A stretch of 64,000 nucleotides of DNA from Leptospira sp. WS39.C2 (GCF_040833965.1 NZ_CP162142.1:2071001-2135000); one strand, 5' to 3'. Shown: positions 47,784 through 56,954, counted from the stretch's first letter. Numbers and translations: made by a program. Notes: a model not told the origin generated them from the letters alone.

Positions 47784-48632
47784 TTAATTTCTGGAATCTC
47801 TTTTTTTCAAAGTATCCATCGAAACACGAGTAAAAACCTCTAGTTTTCCACCTCTAGTTGCATTAAAAACTTCAATACCTTTTGCATTCATGATATTTTT
47901 TGCAAAATTCAAAATCCTAACCATATAATCGAAATGTTCCCGAGTCACCAAATATTGTTTTTCACCCTTTTTAAAATAATTAGGAACAAAATGAGGAGAA
48001 TCAGTTTTTAAAATTGAAAATCCTTTCTCATCAGGATCTGCATCATCAAAATTCCAACTAAAATCAATACCTAACAAATATATCTTTTTAAAACCCATAA
48101 ACATTGCTAACTGCAAACATAAATAAATCACAGTTTGCCCGCAAAAGAGATAAGGGACAGGTTCCTCAAAAAAATTCATATCAGTAAATTCAGATGCAAT
48201 TCTCTTTATAAAAATCGTGTTTCGATCATATTTGATACCTGGTATTCCCATCACAAATTTCAGAATGTTTTTCTGTTCATTCACGATATCTTTAATTGTT
48301 TCTAAAACAGGGATATCTTCACATACGTAAAATGTAGGTCTCCATTCGGACTGCGGATAAATTAAATGGATTTTATTCACACCAAAAGATGGAATATTTT
48401 TTTCCTTTAACCAATTTAGATCTTCAACTTTTAAACTAGGTCCATTCCCAACAATGAAACATTCAGAACCATTATATTTTCCTTTTAGTTTATAAAATCT
48501 ATTATCATTGCGTATAAATGAACATTGGTTATTTGCTAACTTCCTTCGAATCAAATGAATTCCAGGACTTACCGCATTAAAAAATCTATAAAAAGGAAGT
48601 CTGAAAAAATATACAATTTTAGAACTTAACAT
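47784..48632 (-). CDS. DUF115 / MptE-like protein
   Basis: A 282-residue protein of the DUF115 group (6-hydroxymethylpterin pyrophosphokinase MptE-like, also found in flagellin-glycosylation factors). Marks are CFIVGNGPSLK (residues 57-67), FGVNKIHLIYP, and FKKIYLLGIDFSWNF. In bacteria this fold is linked to motility-associated or nonulosonate glycosylation. Its position directly beside the LIC12162 gene and upstream sugar-synthesis genes suggests a glycosyl-transfer role here. ATG start. It has 31 bases to the next gene. Confidence 0.78.
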   Translation of the reverse strand: MLSSKIVYFFRLPFYRFFNAVSPGIHLIRRKLANNQCSFIRNDNRFYKLKGKYNGSECFIVGNGPSLKVEDLNWLKEKNIPSFGVNKIHLIYPQSEWRPTFYVCEDIPVLETIKDIVNEQKNILKFVMGIPGIKYDRNTIFIKRIASEFTDMNFFEEPVPYLFCGQTVIYLCLQLAMFMGFKKIYLLGIDFSWNFDDADPDEKGFSILKTDSPHFVPNYFKKGEKQYLVTREHFDYMVRILNFAKNIMNAKGIEVFNATRGGKLEVFTRVSMDTLKKRDSRN

Positions 48633-48686
48633 CTTATAAATAATTCATTGAATCGAGAAATATTAATACCAATACATAATAAGTCA

Positions 48687-48716
48687 CTTCTGAAAAATCA
48701 ATTCTAACTTCAGAAG
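48687..48716. repeat. Perfect 8-bp inverted repeat in the gap between two gene blocks
   Basis: CTTCTGAA (48687-48694) and TTCAGAAG (48709-48716) are exact inverse complements with a 14-base loop. They lie in the 160-base gap between the methyltransferase-like gene and the DUF115 gene, the largest gap after 14 kb. No T-run follows. It may mark an operon boundary, an operator or a weak terminator. Otherwise I see nothing in this gap. Confidence 0.35.
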
Positions 48717-48792
48717 CTATTTTTTATGCTTTAGGATACTTGATTGAACCTGAATCCTACATCTAGATCTAGAATCACCAACGTACTAAGAT

Positions 48793-49620
48793 CTATTTGA
48801 GAATTCGAAAACTATCATAACGATGTTCCAGTTCTTGTAACTTCTCCATTCCCAAGTTATTCATGATTGCTCTATCATTTGAAAAATAATCCCAAAAAAT
48901 ATCGGATTTAAAATTATCTTTGTATGTATCACTTATTTTATTTGAATTTGGATACGTTGCTTTGATAATATTCTCTGCTAGAACATAGTAAGAATCACCC
49001 AGATTTTCTGGAATTTCAGGCACTGGCGCCAAACCTAATTTCTTACGAAACACATTCACATAAGCAATATTCTTATGACGATAACGATAGTTTGCATCGT
49101 CTAACGCAAAAATTGCTTTATCATTTGCTAATTTTAATGCAAATTCCAACTCTGGAATCAACACATCAGAAGTATGTTCAGAATCAAAAAAACCAAAATC
49201 GATAGTTTCTGATTTTTCAGATAACATAGGAATTCCTAATTCTTTCGAGGTACTAAGGTAGCCAATATAAATCCAATTATCATGAAGTCTCTTGTTTAAA
49301 GTTCTTTGATGAGTATCACAAATAATGTTTCGAATGTAAGCTAGTTTATTTTGATTTGTATCCCAAGTATAGAGTTTTTTGCCATATTTCATCGCAAAGT
49401 AAGCTAAAACAATCGTACTTGCCCCACAACCTGTCTCAACAATGACTCCGCTTGAATTCGAATCGACAATGTTAGATGACATTAAATCGTCATAAATCGC
49501 TAGAAACTCTGAATCAGGAATTGAATTACACCAACGAGGCATCATCCTTTTAACTGTTAGTAAATAATTTTTTTCGTCTTCGAATATTTGTTCTTTTTCA
49601 CCAAAATAAAAATCGTACAT
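48793..49620 (-). CDS. Class I methyltransferase-like protein
   Basis: A 275-residue protein with SAM motif I VETGCGASTIVL (61-72), an acidic YTWDTNQNK loop, and FFDSEHTSDVLIPELEFAL near residue 145, followed by IFALDDANYR. The pattern resembles the methyltransferase families that act on small molecules or sugars and contain a D-x-x-H metal or catalytic site. Some members have lost methylation, so the activity is not certain. ATG start. It is the last gene of the region-4 block before the 160-base gap. Confidence 0.7.
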   Translation of the reverse strand: MYDFYFGEKEQIFEDEKNYLLTVKRMMPRWCNSIPDSEFLAIYDDLMSSNIVDSNSSGVIVETGCGASTIVLAYFAMKYGKKLYTWDTNQNKLAYIRNIICDTHQRTLNKRLHDNWIYIGYLSTSKELGIPMLSEKSETIDFGFFDSEHTSDVLIPELEFALKLANDKAIFALDDANYRYRHKNIAYVNVFRKKLGLAPVPEIPENLGDSYYVLAENIIKATYPNSNKISDTYKDNFKSDIFWDYFSNDRAIMNNLGMEKLQELEHRYDSFRILK

Positions 49621-49631
49621 ATTTTCCTCTT

Positions 49632-50351
49632 TTAAATAAAATCTCCACCGTCAATTTTTATATTTTCACCTGAGATATAATCATTCTCAAATGCTAAATT
49701 ATAAATCACTTTATTTACATCTTCCGCTGATCCAGATCTGCCTAATCTAACCAATTCAGCTCTTTTTTGCAATTCTGTTTCTGATCTACCTAATACATCA
49801 GTATGAAACTTAGAATTTATAAAACCAGGAGAAACTGCATTAGTCAGAATATTTTGTTTAGTATAGTATTTTGCCAAATGTTTTGTTAAATAAATAATTC
49901 CATGTTTTGCCAATCCATAACTAAAACCATTTAAGCCTCCCCCATAACTAGCTGATGCTGTTGACATCAGCACAATTCTACCAAATTTATTTTTTTCCAT
50001 TTGGGGTAATAAAACTTTCAAAATCTCCACAACAGAGATTAAATTAATATCTAATGTTTTGTATAGATTTTGCAAATTTAAAGATTTAAGATCATCTCCT
50101 TTATATGCAAAGCCATGGTATTGTATAAAATGTGTAATATTCGCAAGTTTCAGAGATTCAGATATTCTTTCAAATTCCTCTGAATTTGAAAAATCTAATT
50201 TATATACTGTAACCCTATCTTCCTTAATGTTAAATTCCGAGTGCGTCAAAAAGTGAATATGATCAATTTGGTGCATATTCAATACTCGATTAATCATAGG
50301 TTTAGCTAAATCACTATTCGCGCCTGAAATTAACAAATTGATTTTATCCAT
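49632..50351 (-). CDS. SDR-family oxidoreductase
   Basis: A 239-residue short-chain dehydrogenase. The cofactor motif reads ISGANSDLAK, so the last glycine of TGxxxGxG is alanine. The catalytic set is Ser in MSTASASYGG, Tyr in GFSYGLAKHG and Lys four residues later. The family end GENIKIDGGDF is normal. The altered glycine motif suggests a weaker or different cofactor grip. ATG start with an eight-base overlap with the TIM-barrel gene upstream. It probably acts on a sugar intermediate of the region-4 pathway. Confidence 0.8.
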   Translation of the reverse strand: MDKINLLISGANSDLAKPMINRVLNMHQIDHIHFLTHSEFNIKEDRVTVYKLDFSNSEEFERISESLKLANITHFIQYHGFAYKGDDLKSLNLQNLYKTLDINLISVVEILKVLLPQMEKNKFGRIVLMSTASASYGGGLNGFSYGLAKHGIIYLTKHLAKYYTKQNILTNAVSPGFINSKFHTDVLGRSETELQKRAELVRLGRSGSAEDVNKVIYNLAFENDYISGENIKIDGGDFI

Positions 50352-51153
50352 AATATTGTATCAAACTATCATAGGCACTTTTCAAAAACAACTTATCATC
50401 TAAACGATCTCTATTTAAAATTTCACCTGCAACAAATCCACTGTATCCATTTTTCTTTAAGATTTCTGAAGTTTTAGCGTGGTATTCACTAAATTCAGAG
50501 GATGGCAAATTTAATCCTGGATCACTCACCTGGCAATGATGTACATATTGAAAGTTTAAATCTAAGATCTCCAAAGCTTCAACATTTTCGATAAAAGTCC
50601 TTACATCTAGTTGTATTTTAATATTTTTAAAAGTTTCCTTTTTTAATAATATGAGAATATCATCAAATGTATTTAGATAATCACAAGTGGAAACATTTAA
50701 AGGTTCTATGTTTACATAAGTGTTTGCTGATACAATATCAATGTCTCTTAAAAAATCTAAAAAAATATCGTCACATTCTGCTTTTGACTTTCCATTCATT
50801 TTCCTAGATTTTGGTGAACCAAATACGATATTTTGACAATTCAACTCTTCTGCAATCTCAATATATCTTTTAGAATATTCTAACAACTCATATCGTTTGA
50901 TTGCTGGACCAAATAATTCTAAGTCTTCACGGGTAAATGTTAGCGAATGTAACGCAGAAATTTCCAATTGGAAAAAATCAATTTGTTCTTTTAAATTTTG
51001 GATTTGTTTTTTAGTTGCGTGAGTCGGTTCTTCCCAAAAACAACTTAAAGCTAACTCAACTCCTGAAAAACCAATAGTAGCACAATGCTTAAGAAAATTT
51101 GGAAATTGATCTTCACCTTTTGTCCAAAGTATATTGGAAATTGATAGTTTCAC
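50344..51153 (-). CDS. Sugar phosphate isomerase/epimerase-like TIM barrel
   Basis: A 269-residue protein of the xylose-isomerase-like (AP_endonuc_2) fold. Likely metal ligands are Glu in VNIEPLN, Asp in IQLDVRTF, His in YVHHCQVSDPG and Glu in VAGEILNRD. The Asp site lacks the usual following His. It has an N-terminal SISNILW strand as in sugar epimerases. Three such barrels occur in region 4: this one, the gene at 60189, and the C-terminus of the NeuB fusion. The start is GTG at 51153 with no strong ribosome site. Confidence 0.8.
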   Translation of the reverse strand: MKLSISNILWTKGEDQFPNFLKHCATIGFSGVELALSCFWEEPTHATKKQIQNLKEQIDFFQLEISALHSLTFTREDLELFGPAIKRYELLEYSKRYIEIAEELNCQNIVFGSPKSRKMNGKSKAECDDIFLDFLRDIDIVSANTYVNIEPLNVSTCDYLNTFDDILILLKKETFKNIKIQLDVRTFIENVEALEILDLNFQYVHHCQVSDPGLNLPSSEFSEYHAKTSEILKKNGYSGFVAGEILNRDRLDDKLFLKSAYDSLIQYYG

Positions 51154-51160
51154 TGAATAT

Positions 51161-52336
51161 TTAAACTACAACACATCCCTTGCATGGATGAACTAATTGC
51201 CTATTTCCAGATTTATGCGCATTCCTTAGATTTTCATATCTTTCCATTCTCCACAATTCGGATATATTGGATTCAGGAAATTTTCCAATCTTTAAGTCTG
51301 ATTTATAATCACTATCACATGGATTTGTCAATCCATCCTGCCAAATAAACATACGCCGAAAGAGATCAGAACAAAGTTTCGTTTGGCCATTTGGTTTGGT
51401 TTCATAAATATTTTCCCAGGGGTTATAATTCACGAATGCAACTTGGTCTACAAGTCCACCCCAAACCCTCTCCATAGAATCCATATCTTGTTTTTCTGTA
51501 ACTTTAACACCCGATACTCGAGTGATAATCGGTAAATTAGAATACTCTTTTTCCCTAATTGATTGAAACATTTTGATATTACTGAGTACTTTTTCAAGTT
51601 TGCCATTTACTCTTAATTGACTATAAAGTGGTTCTTCTGCTGCATCGGCCGAAAAAACAACAGTTTTTACTCCACCAGAAAGAAGTGCATGGACTTTCCC
51701 CTCAGTTAATAAAGATGCATTTGTATTTACTTTTAAATTTAGAAATTTCCCCTTAACATATATTAACATTTTCTCAATATCTTTCGCAAGTAAAGGTTCC
51801 CCTCTTGAAGCCAAGGAAAGAAATTCAATATTTCCATACGCTTCATCCACAATCTTCTGGAATAATTCAATGGACATCTGACCCATACCTGGGGTTGTCT
51901 TCTTGAAAAAATTTGTGTCTGTCTGATAACAAAATACGCACCGATAATTACAAATCGAAGATGGTTCAATTTGTAAATATGGTGGAAACGAATCAAGTTT
52001 TTCGAGCTGAGGAAAAACGTCATAACGATATCGATGATAAAAGAATCTTAATAGTTCCTCATCGTTATAAGTATACATTTCTTCAGCAATGAATGGTGTA
52101 ATTTTGAACGCAGAGTCAATCGTATCAGACTTTAGATCCTTTGTGACAGCATCTAATACCTCTACAAAGTTATCTTTTTTATGAACATTGTGAGACGTTT
52201 TTAAAGTTCCAGCTGACCATTCATCTAAAACGCGAATTGCTCGAGATTTTTGGTATTCAATGATGCCAGTTTTGTGACTTTTGAAATCTTGGAAACTGTG
52301 ATGTTTTTTATATACTTTTGGATCAATTTCTTTCAT
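51161..52336 (-). CDS. Radical SAM protein with SPASM-like C-terminus
   Basis: A 391-residue radical SAM enzyme. The iron-sulfur motif CNYRCVFC has Cys129, Cys133 and Cys136. LSLASRGEPLLAKDIEKML gives the SAM-binding GEP-type segment, and the C-terminal third has further Cys (KLCSDLF, NPCDSDY, CKGC at 385-388) that fit auxiliary clusters. The N-terminal 110 residues are extra. Radical SAM/SPASM proteins can do deoxygenation, epimerisation or dehydrogenation of sugars, and one in a nonulosonate-type cluster is noteworthy. ATG start, four bases after the cytidylyltransferase stop. Confidence 0.87.
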   Translation of the reverse strand: MKEIDPKVYKKHHSFQDFKSHKTGIIEYQKSRAIRVLDEWSAGTLKTSHNVHKKDNFVEVLDAVTKDLKSDTIDSAFKITPFIAEEMYTYNDEELLRFFYHRYRYDVFPQLEKLDSFPPYLQIEPSSICNYRCVFCYQTDTNFFKKTTPGMGQMSIELFQKIVDEAYGNIEFLSLASRGEPLLAKDIEKMLIYVKGKFLNLKVNTNASLLTEGKVHALLSGGVKTVVFSADAAEEPLYSQLRVNGKLEKVLSNIKMFQSIREKEYSNLPIITRVSGVKVTEKQDMDSMERVWGGLVDQVAFVNYNPWENIYETKPNGQTKLCSDLFRRMFIWQDGLTNPCDSDYKSDLKIGKFPESNISELWRMERYENLRNAHKSGNRQLVHPCKGCVVV

Positions 52337-52340
52337 AAGC

Positions 52341-53075
52341 TTAATTAAATTCTCCGTATTTCTTTAGCCACCATTCCACTACCGGAATTTGCCACTCATA
52401 ATCTACATCACATCCAGCTTCCTGATAAAGTGGCAGTATTCTTTGTCCCATCCATTTTTGAGGTAACATTCCATCCTCTAATTGAATTAGATTTTTAGGT
52501 CTAACGATTGAAAGTCCCATATCGGCAAATAAAACATCTCCTTGTGAATCCCTATCACAATTTAATGTTTTAGGGTCACCAAAGGTTTCAAAGGGAACAA
52601 ATGGTTGCAAGTAACCGGTTTGGTCTTTTTTTCTAGCGCGAAGAGGAGACCACATATTATATTTTGAAACTGTCACTGCAGAGTCGGCCTCTTTGTTGTC
52701 TCTTAAAGCTTGAATGCCTTCCGAAACGATTTTCGAAGTAAGTGTCGCTGCATTACAAAATAATAAAACTACTAATTCTATCTCAACTCCAGGATTCCTT
52801 TCTTTAATGACTGAAAATCCATGTTGGTAGGCATGTTCGCCGAGAGCTTCTTTCGTTGCTAAATGTGGTGGTCTCTCTATAACCTCCACGTTTTCTTCCT
52901 TAGCTATTTTCATTAACTCAGGATCATCAGTAGATAAATAAATTTTATCAATTTCTTTCGTTAATTTCGCAACGTTCATAGGGTACCAAGCTAACGGTTT
53001 CCCATTTATCTTATATGTATTTTTGCCAGGAAATCCAATACTTCCCTTACGTCCAAGTAACAACGCTACTATCAT
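52341..53075 (-). CDS. Cytidylyltransferase-like protein (NeuA/KdsB type)
   Basis: A 244-residue sugar-nucleotide transferase. The N-terminal nucleotide loop reads LLLGRKGSIGFPGKNTYKINGKPL, shifted from the usual ARxGSKxIxxKN. STDDPELMKIA and a VVLLFCNAA segment replacing the usual LLQPTSP follow. DVLFADMGLSIVRP corresponds to the late metal-binding strand. It differs strongly from the NeuA-like enzyme at 59440. It may activate a second acidic sugar, or use another nucleotide. ATG in ATGA overlap with the HAD gene upstream. Confidence 0.78.
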   Translation of the reverse strand: MIVALLLGRKGSIGFPGKNTYKINGKPLAWYPMNVAKLTKEIDKIYLSTDDPELMKIAKEENVEVIERPPHLATKEALGEHAYQHGFSVIKERNPGVEIELVVLLFCNAATLTSKIVSEGIQALRDNKEADSAVTVSKYNMWSPLRARKKDQTGYLQPFVPFETFGDPKTLNCDRDSQGDVLFADMGLSIVRPKNLIQLEDGMLPQKWMGQRILPLYQEAGCDVDYEWQIPVVEWWLKKYGEFN

Positions 53076-53707
53076 AAGTAACTCCTAAAGTCTTTAATTC
53101 TATTACCTAAGAATGATTTTGAAAAGTCAGATTCTTCTCCGGAATCACAAAACAGGAAATCGATTCCATTTTGGTATGCTGCTTTAAAGTCAGATTCACT
53201 ATCACCTATCATCAGTGCATCTTTTGGATTGATTGGATAATGAATGAGCGAACTTTTAATCACTTCGGATTTTTCCGCGGGTGATCCAAAAATCTTATCA
53301 AATTTATCAGCAATATTCAACTTTTCTACTATTGATTCTATTTCATTCTGAGGAGTACCAGTTACGATCACAAAAACTTGATTTTTTAGTTTCTGCGAAA
53401 TTACTGCTTCCACTCCAGGAATCCAATCAGATTGAATAACGGCATTTGTCACAATATTTGCAAATTCTGCCAAATATTTAGAAATGTTTTCATCACTGAC
53501 TTCGATTTCATTCCATTCCAAATATAGGGGAATTTTAACAAAACGGGAGATTCCACCATTCCGTAAATGGTGATCTTTTATTTTCCCTTTGATTACGGCA
53601 TCTGCTTTGGGAAAAAGATCTAGATAGGCCTTTGTTTTGATATGGACTGAATCTTTGATAACACCATCGAAATCCCAGAAAATAATTTTATATTGATTTA
53701 AACTCAA
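53072..53707 (-). CDS. HAD-superfamily phosphatase
   Basis: A 211-residue haloacid-dehalogenase-type phosphatase. Motif I is FWDFDGVIKDS with nucleophile Asp12 and acid Asp14, motif II is VTGTP, and motif IV is MIGDSESDFKAA. The cap (residues about 18-90) is helical, as in phosphoglycolate-type members. Beside two cytidylyltransferases and NeuB, it may remove phosphate from a sugar-phosphate intermediate such as a nonulosonate-phosphate. The start is TTG at 53707 with AGG about ten bases upstream; no ATG fits the fold. Confidence 0.85.
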   Translation of the reverse strand: MSLNQYKIIFWDFDGVIKDSVHIKTKAYLDLFPKADAVIKGKIKDHHLRNGGISRFVKIPLYLEWNEIEVSDENISKYLAEFANIVTNAVIQSDWIPGVEAVISQKLKNQVFVIVTGTPQNEIESIVEKLNIADKFDKIFGSPAEKSEVIKSSLIHYPINPKDALMIGDSESDFKAAYQNGIDFLFCDSGEESDFSKSFLGNRIKDFRSYL

Positions 53708-53730
53708 AAAAACAAATACCTGTGGGAAAC

Positions 53731-54600
53731 TTACAAATTATCTCTTTTAATCTCTTCAATCAATTGTAAGAGTCCCTGTCCCAAATCTACATGCATAGGA
53801 GGAATGTATTTCCTTCCCAGTTTTGGTTGGTATGCATAAGGAGTACGCACATAATGTCCGACTTGATCTCCTTCATTAAACGAAACTGAATCAGGTCTAC
53901 CCAAAATTTCAGCTAACATTTTTAACAATTCAATCACCTTCATTGGTTCTTGGCCTGTCAATACGACACTTTGATTCTTAAACTCTTCCCCCATAGCAAC
54001 AACACTTGCTTTTGCAGCGTCTTCGACATGGATATACTCTCTTAAACTATCAGCACTACCTTCATAAGTAATTTTTCCAGTTTCTAAAGCTGATTTGACG
54101 ATACGAAACAATCCATTAGACTCATCAGATCTCGGCCCGTACAGGGAACCATACCTTAATATTGTATAATCAAGATCAAAAGACTTTTGATATTCCTCTA
54201 TGTATGCTTCTGAAGATTGTTTGCTGCACCTATAAAAACCACCTTCTCTGCTAAACACATAAACCGTACTTGCATATATAAAACGTTGGACTTTATGCTG
54301 AACACAGGCATCCAAAATATATGAATTTCCAAGAACATTGATTTTAATTGTATCAATCGGTTTATTTAAAGCCTGGTTAAGGTCAGCCAAAGCTGCAAAA
54401 TTATAAACTACATCAAATCCTTTAACTGAGGATAAAACAAAATTTTGATCTAATAAGTCACCGACAATCATCTTCTGATTGGGACGTAAATAAACGGAAG
54501 GATTTCGATCAAAAATTGTTACATCATGTCCCGCTTCACTCAATGCATCCGACACATGAGAACCTAAAAAACCAGAACCACCAAATACTAATACTTTCAT
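53731..54600 (-). CDS. NAD-dependent epimerase/dehydratase
   Basis: A 289-residue extended SDR. VLVFGGSGFLGSHVS gives the GxxGxxG motif (7-13), YASTVYVFS the Thr/Ser site, and GGFYRCSKQSSE the Tyr-x3-Lys pair. TILRYGSLYGPR and EYIHVEDAAKA are typical of UDP-glucose-4-epimerase-type enzymes. The substrate is probably a nucleotide sugar. ATG start one base after the phosphogluconolactonase stop; the HAD gene follows after 23 bases. Which product it makes cannot be read from the sequence. Confidence 0.87.
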   Translation of the reverse strand: MKVLVFGGSGFLGSHVSDALSEAGHDVTIFDRNPSVYLRPNQKMIVGDLLDQNFVLSSVKGFDVVYNFAALADLNQALNKPIDTIKINVLGNSYILDACVQHKVQRFIYASTVYVFSREGGFYRCSKQSSEAYIEEYQKSFDLDYTILRYGSLYGPRSDESNGLFRIVKSALETGKITYEGSADSLREYIHVEDAAKASVVAMGEEFKNQSVVLTGQEPMKVIELLKMLAEILGRPDSVSFNEGDQVGHYVRTPYAYQPKLGRKYIPPMHVDLGQGLLQLIEEIKRDNL

Positions 54601-54601
54601 C

Positions 54602-55276
54602 TTATTCCGTACAAAAATAAATTTGAGAACTTTTTTTACCGCGAACTAAGTTAACAGGTAACTCTGCGCCATTCATCACTTCTTTTAGAATTTCCATTTT
54701 CCCATTTCCTTTTGTTAAAAACAAAATATGATTTGAGCGATTGATACATTTTACAGATAAACTAACTCGTTCTCTGGGAGGTTTTGGAGATTCAAAAATT
54801 GGTATCATATCTAAGTCATTAGAATTATCTTCTAACTGATAACCAGGGAATAAACTTGCCGTATGACCATCCTCACCGATTCCTAAAAACGCAAAATGAA
54901 ATTTGGGAATTGCCTTTAAAACTTGGTCCATTGATTTTGCCGCAGTGATTGGTTCTTTCTCGGGTATTGAATGAAACTTTGATAAACTCGTTATGTAGCT
55001 ACCTAGAACGTTTTTGATCACCGGTTCAGTACGATCTTCATGTGCGAAAGGAACACACCTTTCATCAGCCAACCAAAAATGAAATTTATCCCAAGGAAGA
55101 TCTAACTCAGAAAAACGTTTATAAATTGGTATCGGAGTATTTCCACCAGATAGAATTATATGTAATTCACCATCAATTGAATCTGTTAATTCTTCCAAAA
55201 TGGTCCTCTCAAAAAAATCTAATGATTCATTAGTCCAAATTTCAGAGGAATTAAAGGTAACTAAATTTATAGCCAA
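54602..55276 (-). CDS. pgl: 6-phosphogluconolactonase family protein
   Basis: A 224-residue protein of the Pgl/NagB clan. The set ILSGGNTPI (42-50), WLADERCVPF, FLGIGEDGHTASLFPG and PPRERVSLS is the complete 6-phosphogluconolactonase signature. The normal role is hydrolysis of 6-phosphogluconolactone in the pentose-phosphate pathway. It is unusual inside a glycan cluster: no zwf or gnd is in the window. It may be the cell's only Pgl placed here by chance, or a lactonase for a local sugar acid. The start is TTG at 55276 with no clear ribosome site. Confidence 0.85.
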   Translation of the reverse strand: MAINLVTFNSSEIWTNESLDFFERTILEELTDSIDGELHIILSGGNTPIPIYKRFSELDLPWDKFHFWLADERCVPFAHEDRTEPVIKNVLGSYITSLSKFHSIPEKEPITAAKSMDQVLKAIPKFHFAFLGIGEDGHTASLFPGYQLEDNSNDLDMIPIFESPKPPRERVSLSVKCINRSNHILFLTKGNGKMEILKEVMNGAELPVNLVRGKKSSQIYFCTE

Positions 55277-55332
55277 TTGATTTAAATTAAACTTAAAGGG
55301 AATGTGTTAATCAAAAAATTAATTGATCGTTA

Positions 55333-56157
55333 CTACCAAACACTTCGTCCGCCATCGGCAGAAATAATGGATCCATTTAGATAACTAGCACTATCACTTA
55401 ACAAAAATAAAACTAGACCTTTGTACTCATCTTTTTTAGCCATTCTCCCCAATGGAATCCGAGACTTTACCTCTTTTAGAAAATCTTCATTTTGATTATT
55501 TTCGACTCCACCTGGGCATATTGCATTACATCGTACATTTTTTTCTGCCCAATATGTCGCAAGATATCTAGTTAACCCAATCAATCCAGCTTTCACTACG
55601 GAATAAGTTACAGGTTTTACTGGTTGAAGATCATCCGGTAGTCCATTTCTTCGATACAACCTTTGGTCTGGCGCTATAATGCCTAAATCAGATGATATAT
55701 TCAAAATCGTTCCGCCATTGGCATTCGTTGAAATCAAATGTCCATAATGTTTTGCACACAAGTAGGATCCAGTGAGACCAACAGCTAAATCAGAATTCCA
55801 TACAGATAGTGGAAAATTTTCCAACCTTGAAAATGCCTTTTCGGATGAATCTTCGACTTTAGGATTGTTAGCCGCATTATTAATCAATGCATGAATTGAA
55901 TTAAACTTCTTTTTGATTAAAGCAACATTTTCTAAAATTTCTTCTTCATTTGTAATATCTACTTTATAACCTACTGCCTCAACATTATACTTTGTTTGTA
56001 TACGATTGGATAATTCATCGCAGTTTTTTTGGTTCAAATCGAGTAATATGGGAATACCACCTGCCTCCGCCACAACTTCAGCGTGTTGGCTACCAAGAAG
56101 ACCAGTAGCACCTGTTATAATAATGACTTTATCTTTTAAACTAAATAAATGTTCCAT
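55333..56157 (-). CDS. SDR-family oxidoreductase (PtmA-like)
   Basis: A 274-residue short-chain dehydrogenase. TGATGLLG is at 15-22, NNAANNPK near 92, Ser in LNISSDLG, and Tyr/Lys in VTYSVVKAGL. An insertion of about 20 residues (APDQRLYRRNGL) lies between Ser and Tyr. The same type of SDR, including PtmA-like proteins, is common beside nonulosonate genes. The end reads GSIISADGGRSVW. ATG start, eight bases after the next SDR. It probably oxidises or reduces a sugar intermediate of region 4. Confidence 0.85.
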   Translation of the reverse strand: MEHLFSLKDKVIIITGATGLLGSQHAEVVAEAGGIPILLDLNQKNCDELSNRIQTKYNVEAVGYKVDITNEEEILENVALIKKKFNSIHALINNAANNPKVEDSSEKAFSRLENFPLSVWNSDLAVGLTGSYLCAKHYGHLISTNANGGTILNISSDLGIIAPDQRLYRRNGLPDDLQPVKPVTYSVVKAGLIGLTRYLATYWAEKNVRCNAICPGGVENNQNEDFLKEVKSRIPLGRMAKKDEYKGLVLFLLSDSASYLNGSIISADGGRSVW

Positions 56158-56165
56158 AAGATACC

Positions 56166-56939
56166 TTAGTGATTGCCTACTGTTTGTCCACCGTCAACAA
56201 CTACGCAGGATCCTGTAATAAATGATGCTTTTTCAGAAGAAAGAAATAAAACTACATTTGCAATTTCATCAGGTGTTCCAAACCGTTTCATAGGAACTGT
56301 ATTTTCGATAATACTTGCAATACGCTTTGGATCTGACTTAATCTTCTCATCCCAACTACCACCTGGAGAGTAAACATTGCCTGGAGCAATACAATTCACA
56401 CGAATTCCAGGAGCTAACTTTCGTGCCAGATTTTTAGAAAGGGCAATTACAGCTGCTTTAGCCACTGAATAATCTGTCGGAGCACCAAATGCCTCTAGGC
56501 CAGTAATAGAAGATATGAAACAAATGGATCCGATTTTTTCAGAATTTGTTCTCAAAAATTCTCTTACAACGTTTTCTGCAGATTTTAGATTAATTTTTAA
56601 ACTCCGATCAAATTGTTCTTCTGACTGTAAAACTTCTTGAGTACTCCTTCCATCACCAACATTTGAAATCACAATGTCTAATCCTTTCCATTCATTCATA
56701 ATTGAATCAAATACTTTAGATGTATTTTTTGCATCTGTTGCATCAGATCCAAAATACAGAATATCTGAATTTGGGAATTCTTCCTTCAAACTTTTATAAG
56801 TTAACTCTAGAGACTCAAGATTACGCGAAGTAAGTGCAACTCGAGCACCTTCGCTTAAAAAACCCCGTACGATTGCTAATCCAATACCTTTGCTTCCACC
56901 TGAAACAAAAACTCTTTTGTTTTTTAAATTTAAATTCAA
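56166..56939 (-). CDS. SDR-family oxidoreductase
   Basis: A 257-residue classical short-chain dehydrogenase. VSGGSKGIGLAI holds the cofactor motif, SNVGDGR the NAG-like segment in variant form, Ser in FISSITGLEA, and Tyr/Lys in DYSVAKAAV. The C-terminal GSCVVVDGGQTV is normal. The start is TTG at 56939 with AAGG about five bases upstream. It is the second of two adjacent SDRs, which suggests two successive oxidation or reduction steps on one sugar. Confidence 0.85.
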   Translation of the reverse strand: MNLNLKNKRVFVSGGSKGIGLAIVRGFLSEGARVALTSRNLESLELTYKSLKEEFPNSDILYFGSDATDAKNTSKVFDSIMNEWKGLDIVISNVGDGRSTQEVLQSEEQFDRSLKINLKSAENVVREFLRTNSEKIGSICFISSITGLEAFGAPTDYSVAKAAVIALSKNLARKLAPGIRVNCIAPGNVYSPGGSWDEKIKSDPKRIASIIENTVPMKRFGTPDEIANVVLFLSSEKASFITGSCVVVDGGQTVGNH

Positions 56940-56954
56940 TTGAACCTTACAACT

